Translations under genes and position numbers: made by a program | Notes under the pieces: generated by a model | Database searches by the model: none | The model's input: only the letters and a program-made list of their open reading frames with translations | What the model was told of the DNA's origin: nothing | Part shown: positions 7,441-15,590 of the stretch, one piece after another | How positions within the stretch are numbered: the first letter of the stretch is position 1 | How the letters are laid out: every line of letters begins with the position of its first letter | Origin: UKL13-2 sp947085425 | GTDB taxonomy: Bacteria > Pseudomonadota > Gammaproteobacteria > Burkholderiales > Usitatibacteraceae | Direction: 5' to 3' | Assembly: GCA_947085425.1 (NCBI GenBank) | Contig: CAMTWK010000003.1 | Coordinates: 1 to 48,726 of the forward strand | Length of the DNA: 48,726 nt

Positions 7441-8169
7441 TCAGACTTTGATGCCGCGATGTAACGCCACCACTCCTGCGGCCAGATTCCAGTACTCAAC
7501 CCGGCCTAACCCGGCGGTTTCCAGCATGGTCTTGAGTGTTTCCTGATTGGGGTGCATACGAATCGACTCGGCCAAATATTGATAACTGGCCTCGTCTTTG
7601 GCGATGAATTTGCCGATTTTGGGCAGCAAACCAAATGAATAAGCGTCATAGGGTTTTTCAAGCGCCGGATGCACCTTGGAAAACTCCAGCACCAACAACC
7701 GACCGCCGGGTTTGAGCACCCGCGCCATTTCCGCCAGGGCGATGTCTTTGTGCGTCATATTACGTAAACCAAAGGCCACACTCACCAGATCAAACGATGC
7801 CTCGGCAAACGGCAATTTTTCGGCATCGGCGAGCGCGATGGGTGTCACCAGCCCGTCGTTGGCCAACCGGTCACGGCCAACTTTTAACATCGCTTCATTG
7901 ATGTCCGTTTGCCAGACGTGGCCGGCACCGGCGCGTTTGGCAAAGGCGCGCGCCAGATCGGCTGTGCCGGAGGCCACGTCCAATATTTTTTCTCCCGGCT
8001 GTACATTGGCCAGGTCAACGGTAAATTTTTTCCAAAGCCGGTGCAAACCACCTGACATCAAATCGTTCATCAGGTCGTAGCTGGATGCGACCGACTGAAA
8101 CACGTCACGCACCTTGCCGGCCTTGTCGTTTTCATCCACCTGTTTAAAACCAAAATGGGTGTGACTCAT
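7441..8169 (-). CDS. ubiE: Demethylmenaquinone/2-polyprenyl-benzoquinol C-methyltransferase UbiE
   Basis: This 242-aa class I SAM methyltransferase acts in ubiquinone (and menaquinone) biosynthesis. It has the UbiE N-terminus THFGFKQVDENDKAGKVRDVF, SAM motif I LDVASGTADLARAFAKRAG, the conserved VAFGLRNMTHKDIALAEMARVLKPGGRLLVLEFSK block and the C-terminal NLAAGVVALHRGIKV. The ATG at 8169 has a GAGGA ribosome site six bases upstream and overlaps the stop of the preceding gene (ATGA). A TTG at 8187 is less likely. Confidence 0.95.
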   Translation of the reverse strand: MSHTHFGFKQVDENDKAGKVRDVFQSVASSYDLMNDLMSGGLHRLWKKFTVDLANVQPGEKILDVASGTADLARAFAKRAGAGHVWQTDINEAMLKVGRDRLANDGLVTPIALADAEKLPFAEASFDLVSVAFGLRNMTHKDIALAEMARVLKPGGRLLVLEFSKVHPALEKPYDAYSFGLLPKIGKFIAKDEASYQYLAESIRMHPNQETLKTMLETAGLGRVEYWNLAAGVVALHRGIKV

Positions 8170-8585
8170 TTTGTTTCCTCGTTCCAAAACTGCCGCTCAC
8201 TGTAAGCGGTCACATGTTCAATTTTCCAGCGTGAAGACCCATCACCACCGTCAATGCGTTTTGCCAATTGATAGGTGGTATTAAATTGTTGGGCAGGCTG
8301 ATCCTTAACTTGGATCGTCCAGCATAAATCCGCCAGAAAAAAATCATCGCCCTGGTGAATGCAAACGTTTTCGCAAAAATCGGCGCGTTCAAATCCAGCT
8401 TGAGCATAGTGGTGGCAAAGCGACGCGTTATTTGCAATCAAAGCATCCATCTCCACAAACAACCCTGCACTGTGTTGATTGGCAATCATCGCCGGTAAAC
8501 CATAGTGCGCCGTCACGGCGCGACCATCAAGGCGGTTAAAGGCGTCCCGATAGGATTCAAAAAAAGCAAGAATGGCGGCCGGCAT
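8166..8585 (-). CDS. NTF2/SnoaL-like fold protein, 139 aa
   Basis: The sequence opens with a helix ILAFFESYRDAFNRLDGRAVTAHYGLPAMI. It then has a strand-rich region with DDFFLADLCWTIQ and a terminal SSRWKIEHVTAYSERQF, the pattern of SnoaL/NTF2-like small alpha-beta barrels. No catalytic residues can be assigned. It is coupled to ubiE by a four-base overlap and follows the DUF971 gene by 13 bases. Co-transcription suggests a role near quinone metabolism, but this is inference only. Confidence 0.6.
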   Translation of the reverse strand: MPAAILAFFESYRDAFNRLDGRAVTAHYGLPAMIANQHSAGLFVEMDALIANNASLCHHYAQAGFERADFCENVCIHQGDDFFLADLCWTIQVKDQPAQQFNTTYQLAKRIDGGDGSSRWKIEHVTAYSERQFWNEETK

Positions 8586-8598
8586 AGGTATTCAGCGG

Positions 8599-8961
8599 TT
8601 AATCACGTTTGGCGCCGGCCCGTTCGAGCCGCGCCAAATAGGATTGCCAGTAATTGCTTTGATTGATGCCCAAGTCGTACAAATAGTCCCAAGAATACAG
8701 TCCGGTGTCGTGACCGTCGGAAAAGGTCGGTTTGATGGCGTAGGTGCCAACCGGGTCCAGCGCGGTTATTTCGACCAGCCGTTTGCCGATTTGTAACACC
8801 TCTTGACCCGGTCCGTGGCCGCGCACCTCGGCCGACGGTGAACACACCCGCAAATACTCACAGGTGAGGCGAAATCGATTGCCATCATCAAAGGCAATTT
8901 CCAATTCGCGTGATTTTTGATGCAGGGTGATTTCAGTCGGATGGGGCGATTTTGACGGCAT
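8599..8961 (-). CDS. DUF971 domain protein
   Basis: This 120-aa protein has the motifs PTEITLHQKSRELEIAFDDG, RLTCEYLRVCSPSAEVRGHGPGQ and a TFSDGHDTGLYSWDYLYDLG block, which together define DUF971 (also found at the N-terminus of gamma-butyrobetaine hydroxylase-like proteins). The H-D-T-G and Y-S-W segments are well conserved. It begins the ubiE operon on the minus strand. Its biochemical role is not established; some DUF971 proteins are linked to iron-sulfur or quinone pathways by gene neighbourhood. Confidence 0.82.
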   Translation of the reverse strand: MPSKSPHPTEITLHQKSRELEIAFDDGNRFRLTCEYLRVCSPSAEVRGHGPGQEVLQIGKRLVEITALDPVGTYAIKPTFSDGHDTGLYSWDYLYDLGINQSNYWQSYLARLERAGAKRD

Positions 8962-9089
8962 AAAGTTCGATTAATTGGTAATAAACGCCAACAAACGGCA
9001 CAGGCGTAATAATACCTGCTCGGCCGTGACCAACACTTAATGTGTGCAACTGTCACATTCGCTTCATCAAGCTGAAATATCATACGGGA

Positions 9090-9776
9090 ATGAATCCTAC
9101 TATTTTGGTTGTTGAAGACGAGCCCGCAATCCAGGATCTGATTCAAATGAATCTGGAGCTGGGCGGCTATCGCGTTTGGTGTAGTGGATCGGCCGAAGAG
9201 GCGATCAATCTGGTCAACGCCGAATTGCCGGATCTGGCGCTGATCGACTGGATGCTGCCGGGCAAAAGCGGCATGCAATTAATCCATCAATTGCGCACCG
9301 ATCCACGCACCCAATCGTTGCCGATTATTTTGCTGACCGCGCGCAGCGAGGAGGCCGACAAAATCAGCGGGCTGGAAACCGGTGCCGATGACTATATGGT
9401 CAAACCATTTTCCGTCAAAGAGCTGGAAGCGCGTATCAAAGCCTTGTTGCGCCGCCGCGCACCTGAACTCACCCGCGACAGCATTCTTTATCACGGCCTG
9501 AGCATCGACCCCGCCACCCACAAGGTGACCGGCCACGATCAACCTTTGGTGATCGGTCCAACTGAGTTTCGCCTGCTGCATTTTTTTATGACACATCTGG
9601 AGCGCGTGTATTCAAGAACGCAGTTGCTGGATCTGGTATGGGGCGACCATGTGTTTATTGAAGAGCGCACGGTTGACGTGCATATCCGGCGCTTACGTTC
9701 GGCATTGTCACCCTCCGGTCACGATGGTTTTGTTCACACTGTGCGTGGCAGCGGTTATCGCTTTGCCAAAGATTAA
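9090..9776 (+). CDS. phoB: Phosphate regulon response regulator PhoB
   Basis: This 228-aa OmpR-family regulator starts MNPTILVVEDEPAIQDLIQ. Its receiver domain carries the acidic pair ED, the phospho-accepting Asp in PDLALIDWMLPGKSG and the KPFSVKELEARIKALLRR linker. The C-terminal winged helix contains GPTEFRLLHFFMTHLERVYSRTQLLDLVWG and VDVHIRRLRSAL, both typical of PhoB. I chose the ATG at 9090 because residues upstream lack receiver homology. phoR follows by 41 bases, so the pair likely responds to phosphate limitation. No pho box was identified. Confidence 0.9.
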   Translation: MNPTILVVEDEPAIQDLIQMNLELGGYRVWCSGSAEEAINLVNAELPDLALIDWMLPGKSGMQLIHQLRTDPRTQSLPIILLTARSEEADKISGLETGADDYMVKPFSVKELEARIKALLRRRAPELTRDSILYHGLSIDPATHKVTGHDQPLVIGPTEFRLLHFFMTHLERVYSRTQLLDLVWGDHVFIEERTVDVHIRRLRSALSPSGHDGFVHTVRGSGYRFAKD

Positions 9777-9817
9777 TCTGCAAGTTTCACGGTCGCCACA
9801 AATAATGGCAGCGTAAA

Positions 9818-11209
9818 ATGGCCCACATGAGCGCCAATCCTTCTCCCGCACGTCAGTTGTTTTTTACTGCAATGTTACGCGTGCTCGTGCTGGCAACCAT
9901 TGCCTGTGGCGTGGGTCTGGGTCTCGGCGGTTGGGCGTGGGGATTTGCATTGGCCGGGTTGGTCGGGTTACTCTCCTTTGCATACCACGCATGGAAGCTT
10001 GCTCAACTTTACGCTTGGCTTTCCACCGACCACAGCGCGGCATCGGTGCCGGATGGTGAGGGCACCTGGGGTGAGGTATTGGCGGATCTGTATCGCTTGC
10101 TGCGTACCGGGCGGGTGAATCAGCAAGCGCTGGGCGAAACCCTGGCGCGATTTCAGGAGGCGGCGGCAGCGCTGCCCGACGGCGTGGTGATGTTGGACAA
10201 CGAGAACAACATCGTCTGGTGTAATCCCACCGCAGAAACACATTGGCGCATTGTGCTCGACAACGATCGCATGCAGACCATCACTTATTTTGTCCGTTAT
10301 CCTGAATTTATTGCTTTTTTGGCGGCACGCGAATTTAGAAAGCCGCTGATTTTAAAATTGCCACCGGTGCCGGGCAGCGGATTACGTGACGACATGACCC
10401 TCACCGTGCAATTAGTCGCCTTTGGCAATGACCAGGCGTTGTTATTGTCACGGGATGTGTCCGAGCGGTTCCGGCTGGACCGCATGCGCAGCGATTTTGT
10501 CGCCAACGTTTCGCACGAATTACGCACCCCGCTCACCGTCATGGCGGGATTTTTGGAAACCATTCGCAAACTCGGCCCGGACAAGGCCTATTTGATTCAG
10601 CGCTCGTTGGATCATATGCACGATCAAACCGAACGCATGCAACGACTGGTGGACGATTTGTTGACCCTGTCGGAGCTCGAAGACACGCAAAATAAGCTGT
10701 CTGAAAACGTGATTGATATGCACGCGCTGGTCGAAGCGGCGATCGAAGACGCAAAAATTGTCTCCGATGATCGTCATCGCATCGAAGCGTCGCTCGGCCA
10801 AATTTGGCTCATTGGCAATCACGACGAAATCGCCAGCCTGATTTCAAACCTGATCAGCAATGCGGTGCGCCACTCACCGGAAGGAAGTGATATCAGTGTC
10901 ACGCTGGCGGTCCATGCGCAGACCAAGGAGCTCGAATTTGCCGTCAAGGACAACGGTGAAGGTATTCCTGCGGCGCATCTACCGCGGCTGACCGAACGTT
11001 TTTATCGCGTTGATCGCGGCCGCTCCCGTGCTGTTGGCGGCACGGGTCTGGGACTGGCAATTGTCAAACACGTGTTGGTGCGGCACGGTGGCCGGCTCGA
11101 TATTGAAAGTGAGCAGGGGTCGTTTAACCACGGATCGACATTCCGGGCGATTTTGCCAGCCGAACGCGTGCGACTTAGCCAACCCAAGCCAGAAGCGGTT
11201 GCCGCATAG
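9818..11209 (+). CDS. phoR: Phosphate regulon sensor histidine kinase PhoR
   Basis: This 463-aa kinase has two N-terminal membrane helices (about 18-36 and 38-58), a PAS-like domain (about 113-215, PDGVVMLDNENNIVWCNPTAE) and a HisKA domain with the phosphorylated His233 in FVANVSHELRTPLTVMAGFLE. The ATPase domain includes an N-box (SLISNLISNAVRHSPEG), a G1 box (KDNGEGIPAAHL) and a G2 box (GGTGLGLAIVKHV). Architecture, length and position after phoB fit PhoR. A second in-frame ATG lies three codons in. MITE-like element B starts 70 bases after the stop. Confidence 0.9.
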   Translation: MAHMSANPSPARQLFFTAMLRVLVLATIACGVGLGLGGWAWGFALAGLVGLLSFAYHAWKLAQLYAWLSTDHSAASVPDGEGTWGEVLADLYRLLRTGRVNQQALGETLARFQEAAAALPDGVVMLDNENNIVWCNPTAETHWRIVLDNDRMQTITYFVRYPEFIAFLAAREFRKPLILKLPPVPGSGLRDDMTLTVQLVAFGNDQALLLSRDVSERFRLDRMRSDFVANVSHELRTPLTVMAGFLETIRKLGPDKAYLIQRSLDHMHDQTERMQRLVDDLLTLSELEDTQNKLSENVIDMHALVEAAIEDAKIVSDDRHRIEASLGQIWLIGNHDEIASLISNLISNAVRHSPEGSDISVTLAVHAQTKELEFAVKDNGEGIPAAHLPRLTERFYRVDRGRSRAVGGTGLGLAIVKHVLVRHGGRLDIESEQGSFNHGSTFRAILPAERVRLSQPKPEAVAA

Positions 11210-11279
11210 ATTTATTAAAGGCCACGTGCAATTCGGCGGCTAAAAATACAGCGGTTATTCGATGGGGATGCGCTTTTGA

Positions 11280-11524
11280 TAGCCTGCATATTTCATGGGG
11301 GTGCGTTCGAGAGTGTGCGCAGGAGCGCGTAATTTTTCACTCGACTGATCGAGCAATATCGAGATATTGCGAGAAAAGAGGGTGGCAAAGGACCGGTCCA
11401 GCGCCCGCTATTGATCGCGCAGGCCATCACGCGACCGAAGTACAATTTGGATCAATCGGAATAGTCGGTAACCAAGAGCGAAGAACTACAGTTAAACGGG
11501 CCGACCCGTGAACTATGCAGGTTA
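11280..11524 (+). repeat. MITE-like element B (245 bp)
   Basis: The ends are TAGCCTGCATATTTCATGGG and CCCGTGAACTATGCAGGTTA, diverged versions of the family terminal repeat. The orientation is the same as element D. It carries the internal block ATTTTTCACTCGACTGATCGAG followed by the palindrome CAATATC-GA-GATATTG that element A lacks. It fills most of the 325-bp gap between phoR and hslO and ends ten bases before the hslO start codon. Confidence 0.8.
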
Positions 11525-11534
11525 AACTCACACC

Positions 11535-12557
11535 ATGAATTCACCCGCAGAAAATAACCCTCGGCCTCAACCCCAGACCCCATCACCACGCAGTTTTTCG
11601 CGCCGTTTTACCTTGGAAAATCTTGATATTCGCGGCCAGGTGGTGCGCCTCGACGACGCATGGCACGCACTCATGCTGGGACGCGATTACCCGGCTGATG
11701 TCACGCGCTATTTTGGCGAGTTGGCCACGGTGGCAGTGATGCTTGGCACCGGTCTTAAACATCCCGGGCGCATTACTTTGCAAATTCAAGGCAAGTCGAT
11801 TGAGTTGCCGATGACCGACGCGGCGGTGCTGGCCAATGCGAGCAATGCGGCTAACGAGTCGACCAACCACGCCACCAGCAACTTCCTCGCCAAACGCGCC
11901 GCCAAATTAGTGGTGATCGACTGCAGCCACACGCTGGGATTACGTGGCATGGCATCATCAACCACCGATGACCCCAACCTGCCAACCAACAACCCACCAC
12001 TTGACGGCGGATTTGCCGCGTGGGTGGGCGGCGGCACCTTGGCGATGACGGTCGTTAATAGTCAATCCGGGCAGATGTACCAGTCGATAGTGCCGATTTC
12101 GGGTCTGACCGTGGCGGAATGTTTTGAACATTATTTTGATCAATCCGAACAACTACCCACCCACCTTTGGCTGGCGGCGACACCGCAGGGTGCCGGAGCA
12201 CTGATGTTACAAAAATTACCGGGCGCGGATCAACGCGACAGCGATGGCTGGGCGCGGGTGGAAATGCTGGCGTCATCGGTCACCGGGCAAGAACTGATTT
12301 CCACACCACCGGAGCAATTGTTACAGCGTCTGTTCGCGGCGGAAGACGTGCGCTTGTATGCGGCCAACGCGGTGCACTCGGACTGCACCCGCGACGAACA
12401 AAAAGTGAAAAACGTGTTGCGTTCATTGGGACGGGCAGAATTGGACACCACCCTCGCCGAGTTTGGTGAGGTGATTGTCAAAGACGATATGTGTAATCAG
12501 GAATATCGGTTTGATGCGGCGGCAATTGCGGCGCTGTTTGATAATAAAAACGAGTAA
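11535..12557 (+). CDS. hslO: Hsp33-family redox chaperone, two zinc cysteines missing
   Basis: This 340-aa protein matches Hsp33: RFTLENLDIRGQVVRLDDAW, GRDYPADVTRYFGELATVAVMLGTGLKHPGRITLQIQG, PISGLTVAECFEHYFDQSEQLPTHLWLAA and CNQEYRFDAAAIAALF. Hsp33 is normally activated by oxidation of four zinc-binding cysteines (CxC...CxxC). Here the first site reads HSDC and the second reads DDMC, so one cysteine of each pair is replaced (Ser and Asp) and only two remain. About 20 extra residues precede the usual start. The upstream region is occupied by element B. Confidence 0.88.
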   Translation: MNSPAENNPRPQPQTPSPRSFSRRFTLENLDIRGQVVRLDDAWHALMLGRDYPADVTRYFGELATVAVMLGTGLKHPGRITLQIQGKSIELPMTDAAVLANASNAANESTNHATSNFLAKRAAKLVVIDCSHTLGLRGMASSTTDDPNLPTNNPPLDGGFAAWVGGGTLAMTVVNSQSGQMYQSIVPISGLTVAECFEHYFDQSEQLPTHLWLAATPQGAGALMLQKLPGADQRDSDGWARVEMLASSVTGQELISTPPEQLLQRLFAAEDVRLYAANAVHSDCTRDEQKVKNVLRSLGRAELDTTLAEFGEVIVKDDMCNQEYRFDAAAIAALFDNKNE

Positions 12558-12562
12558 ACACC

Positions 12563-12750
12563 AGCCTGAAATTTCACAGGGGGTGTTCGAGGGCGGATGG
12601 ATGAGTGGGTGATTTTTTACTCGACCGACCGGGCTATATCTCGATATTGCCAGACAAATATTCAGCAGGAATCCCACCACGGCAGAGCTGGCCGTGTTTG
12701 GCAAATGAGCACGGGAAGAGAACGCAAAAGCGCATGTTCAGCGGCCCACA
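12563..12750 (+). repeat. MITE-like element C, truncated
   Basis: The left end is AGCCTGAAATTTCACAGGGG, followed by the family's ATTTTTTACTCGACCGACCG and ATATCTCGATATTG blocks and a CACGGC/GCCGTG hairpin also seen in element E. It has no right terminus: it stops at GCGGCCCACAC where element D begins, so D inserted into C or replaced its end. It begins five bases after the hslO stop. Confidence 0.7.
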
Positions 12751-12751
12751 C

Positions 12752-13243
12752 TAGCCTGCATATTTCACGGGGGCGCACTTGAGAGTGGGTGGATAAGCGA
12801 GTGATTTTTCGCTCGACTGACCGAGTAGTATCGAGATATTAAGAGGGAAAAGAGCGGAAAAGCGCTGCTCAGCCGCCTGCTATCGAGTGCGCAGGCCATC
12901 AACCTTACGAGTTACAGTTTGGATTCGCAGAATTTACAGGTCGCCAAGAATGAAAAACGTATGTAATTCCAATTACAGATCATAAATTCATTAACGCACA
13001 AACTTAACTTTGTCATTCCGAACGGCTTTTGGTGAGGAATGGCATTAGTTTGAAGGCAGTTGCTCATCGAGCAAAAATAAGAAACGTTTACTATTACGCT
13101 ATGCCATCGGATGATATTCCTCGTCGCACGATAAAACTGTGCTCTGTCGGAATGACATTTTTTATTGTAGATAAAGCAAATAATTAATGCACTTTTGATG
13201 TGGAAATGGAATAAGGCGGGCCGACCCGTGAAATATGCAGGCT
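12752..13243 (+). repeat. MITE-like element D with nested insertion
   Basis: Intact ends TAGCCTGCATATTTCACGGG and CCCGTGAAATATGCAGGCT bound about 490 bp. From 12752 to 12966, and again from about 13214, it aligns with the reverse complement of element A. The extra 247 bp between (12967-13213) is a separate insertion. With element C it fills the whole 701-bp gap between the convergent genes hslO and parB; no gene is seen there. Confidence 0.82.
12967..13213. repeat. Insertion nested inside element D
   Basis: The segment begins TTCCAATTAC and ends ATGGAA, with TAA on both outer sides as a possible 3-bp target duplication. Inside it, TGTCATTCCGA (13011-13021) and TCGGAATGACA (13147-13157) form an 11-bp inverted repeat. 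Its style resembles the GTCATTCCGA-type repeats seen in several bacterial phyla. AT content is higher than in the surroundings. Confidence 0.6.
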
Positions 13244-13258
13244 GGTCATTCCTGCCGA

Positions 13259-14134
13259 TTACTTCAGTTTGGTGCGTTCCAATATGCCGTCCAGATGTTC
13301 AAAGCCCATAAAAGCAATGGTGACGGTGCCGTTGTTTTTTTTGTCGAGCTTGATGGCGACGGTGGTGCCGAGTTTATCGGCCAAATCGATTTCGAGTCGG
13401 CGCACATCTGCATTGTTGCTGCCACCGCCGCGTGCGCCTTTGGCAACCTTGGGTTGCGCCTGCGCAACTTTAACCAGCCGTTCGGCGTCACGCACACTCA
13501 AATCTTTATGGATGATTTGATGCGCGAGTTCCACCTGTTTGGCTTTGGCAAGTGGCAACAATGCACGTGCATGACCCATATCGAGCTTTTGTTCCATCAC
13601 CATGTCTTGCACCGGTTTGGCGAGCTCCAACAGGCGCAATAAATTGGTGACAGCCGAACGTGAACGGCTGACCGCCTTGGCGGCCTCGTCATGGGTGAGT
13701 TTAAATTCTTCAATCAGGCGTTGAATACCGGCCGCTTCTTCCATCACATTCAAATCTTCGCGCTGGATATTTTCGATCAGGCCAATGCCGAGGGCGGCGT
13801 CGTCAGCGATGTCACGCACCAACGCCGGTACGGTGGTGAGTCCGGCCAATTGTGCGGCGCGCCAACGGCGTTCACCGGCAACTATTTCAAATTTGGCTGC
13901 GCCATTGGGGTTGGTTAACACGCGCACCAAAATCGGTTGCACAATCCCGCGTTGTTTGATCGACTCGGCCAGCTCCTGCAACGCCGGTTGGTCCATGTGG
14001 GTGCGCGGCTGATATTTGCCCGGCTTCAGGTCGGTGACCGCCAATTGGCGCAATTCGCTTTCATCATTGCCGACCGGTTTATTGCCGCCCAGTAATGCGT
14101 CGAGCCCTTTACCCAGGCCTTTATTTTTAATCAT
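13259..14134 (-). CDS. parB: Chromosome partitioning protein ParB
   Basis: This 291-aa CTP-dependent DNA clamp loads at parS and spreads to organise the origin region. It has the N-terminal GLGKGLDALLGG peptide that contacts ParA, the ParB/Srx domain with QPRTHMDQPALQELAESIKQRGIVQPILVR and the CTP-binding GERRWRAAQLAGL, and a helix-turn-helix (LTHDEAAKAVSRSRSAVTNLLRLLEL). The C-terminal dimerisation segment ends FEHLDGILERTKLK. It overlaps parA by four bases. Two matching parS sites lie at 17.7 and 19.1 kb. Confidence 0.95.
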   Translation of the reverse strand: MIKNKGLGKGLDALLGGNKPVGNDESELRQLAVTDLKPGKYQPRTHMDQPALQELAESIKQRGIVQPILVRVLTNPNGAAKFEIVAGERRWRAAQLAGLTTVPALVRDIADDAALGIGLIENIQREDLNVMEEAAGIQRLIEEFKLTHDEAAKAVSRSRSAVTNLLRLLELAKPVQDMVMEQKLDMGHARALLPLAKAKQVELAHQIIHKDLSVRDAERLVKVAQAQPKVAKGARGGGSNNADVRRLEIDLADKLGTTVAIKLDKKNNGTVTIAFMGFEHLDGILERTKLK

Positions 14135-14916
14135 GAGGGGCTGCTTTCCTTGATGGGTATGCCGTGGCGGGTTAATAGTTCGCGCGCAAACGCAAAGTGC
14201 GCCTGAGCGCCTTTGCTCGATGGATCGTGCAGGATGACCGGTTTGCCGTACGACGGCGCTTCGGCAATACGAATATTGCGCGGGATGACGGTATTGAACA
14301 CTTTGTCGCCAAAGTGATTTTTAATTTCGTCGGAGACTTGAATGGTCAAGGCCGAACGCGGATCGTACATGGTGCGTACCAACGCTTCGATCTCAATTTT
14401 TGGATTGAGGTTGGCTTTGACTTTTTTGAGGGTGCCGACCAAATCACTCAACCCCTCCAATGCGTAATACTCACACTGCATCGGAATGATGACCGCATCG
14501 GCCGCGGTTAGCGCATTGACCGTCAACATATTTAACGCGGGTGGACAATCAATGATGGCAAAATCGTAATCACTTGCAATGGTCGCCAAGGCGGCCTTGA
14601 GTCGGTATTCGCGATTTTCAATCGATACCATTTCGATTTCTGCGCCGGCCAATTCACGATTTGCCACCAGCACATCGTAACCGGCCTCAGTGGTCACACG
14701 CGCGTCGGCCGCCGCATATTCACCAAGCAACACGCCGTACAACGTTTTGTCGGTGCCGTTTTTATCGACGCCACTACCGGTGGTGGCGTTGCCCTGCGGG
14801 TCCAAATCGACCAACAATACCCGCTGACCATAATGGGCAAGGGTTGCCGATAAATTGACGGCAACAGAAGTTTTGCCGACGCCACCTTTTTGATTCACGA
14901 CTGCATAAGCTTTCAT
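14131..14916 (-). CDS. parA: Chromosome partitioning ATPase ParA
   Basis: This 261-aa Walker-type ATPase drives origin segregation together with ParB. It starts with the deviant Walker A box VNQKGGVGKTSVAVNLSA (about residues 7-24), then LLVDLDPQGNATTGSG, the Walker B strand FAIIDCPPALNMLTVNAL and the conserved VIPRNIRIAEAPSYGKPV. All are intact. Four-base overlaps with rsmG upstream and parB downstream place it in a mnmG-rsmG-parA-parB operon. Confidence 0.96.
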   Translation of the reverse strand: MKAYAVVNQKGGVGKTSVAVNLSATLAHYGQRVLLVDLDPQGNATTGSGVDKNGTDKTLYGVLLGEYAAADARVTTEAGYDVLVANRELAGAEIEMVSIENREYRLKAALATIASDYDFAIIDCPPALNMLTVNALTAADAVIIPMQCEYYALEGLSDLVGTLKKVKANLNPKIEIEALVRTMYDPRSALTIQVSDEIKNHFGDKVFNTVIPRNIRIAEAPSYGKPVILHDPSSKGAQAHFAFARELLTRHGIPIKESSPS

Positions 14917-15590
14917 ACGGCTTCCATCACCACCAAGTGGCGTTTGCCTTCGATTTGCGGGACGTTCAAACTAATCACCTCGGCCACTTGAAAGACGTGG
15001 GCCAAGGGTGCCAGTCGGGCAATTTCATCGTGTGGATACACACCTTTCATGGCGATCATTTTTCCGCCGGGTGCGAGCAAATGGGCGGCACCAGTGACAA
15101 AGTCACCCAGCTCGGCAAACGCACGCGAGGTCACCCAATCAAATAGTTTGGCGGGTTGATACGCCTCAACCCGTTCACACACGACTGCCGCGTTGGTCAA
15201 GACCAACTCACCAATGGCCTGGCGCACAAAGGTGGTTTTTTTCTGCAGGGAGTCGAGCATGACCACCTCAAGGTGTGGTGCGGCGATCGCCAGACAAATG
15301 CCTGGAAGTCCGCCCCCACAGCCCACATCCAATATCAATTTGTGTTCGCCTGGTTTCATGCCGAGGTGGGGCAACAACGACAGGCTGTCGAGTATATGCA
15401 GGCCGATCATTTTTGCCGGATCGCGCACCGCTGTCAGGTTATAAACCTTGTTCCATTTGTTCAGCAGCGCCACGTACGCCAACAACTTTTCTTGTTGGAC
15501 GATCGACAAGTCCAGGCCCAGATCCGTCAGGCCTGACTGCAGCGCCGCCGCCAACGATTCAGGCGGGGATGAGCTGGCCAACAAACTCAC
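14913..15590 (-). CDS. rsmG: 16S rRNA (guanine-527-N7)-methyltransferase RsmG
   Basis: This 225-aa SAM-dependent enzyme methylates G527 of 16S rRNA. It contains the N-terminal LLNKWNKVYNLTAVRDPAKMIGLHILDSLSLLPHL block and the SAM motif ILDVGCGGGLPGICLAI. It also has DSLQKKTTFVRQAIGEL and a VTSRAFAELGDFV segment, all diagnostic. Length is normal. It overlaps mnmG and parA by four bases each, so all four proteins are likely made from one coupled transcript. Confidence 0.95.
   Translation of the reverse strand: MSLLASSSPPESLAAALQSGLTDLGLDLSIVQQEKLLAYVALLNKWNKVYNLTAVRDPAKMIGLHILDSLSLLPHLGMKPGEHKLILDVGCGGGLPGICLAIAAPHLEVVMLDSLQKKTTFVRQAIGELVLTNAAVVCERVEAYQPAKLFDWVTSRAFAELGDFVTGAAHLLAPGGKMIAMKGVYPHDEIARLAPLAHVFQVAEVISLNVPQIEGKRHLVVMEAV

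Noticed and set aside
7308..7451. 47-aa plus-strand frame with a membrane-like helix and LAGFLFC segment
   Set aside because: It overlaps the 3' end of ubiE, has no ribosome site, and the helix could be chance; there is no lipobox-plus-context support for a lipoprotein.
12563..13243. CRISPR array in the repeat-rich hslO-parB gap
   Set aside because: Repeats are two long elements with terminal inverted repeats, not short regular direct repeats with unique spacers.
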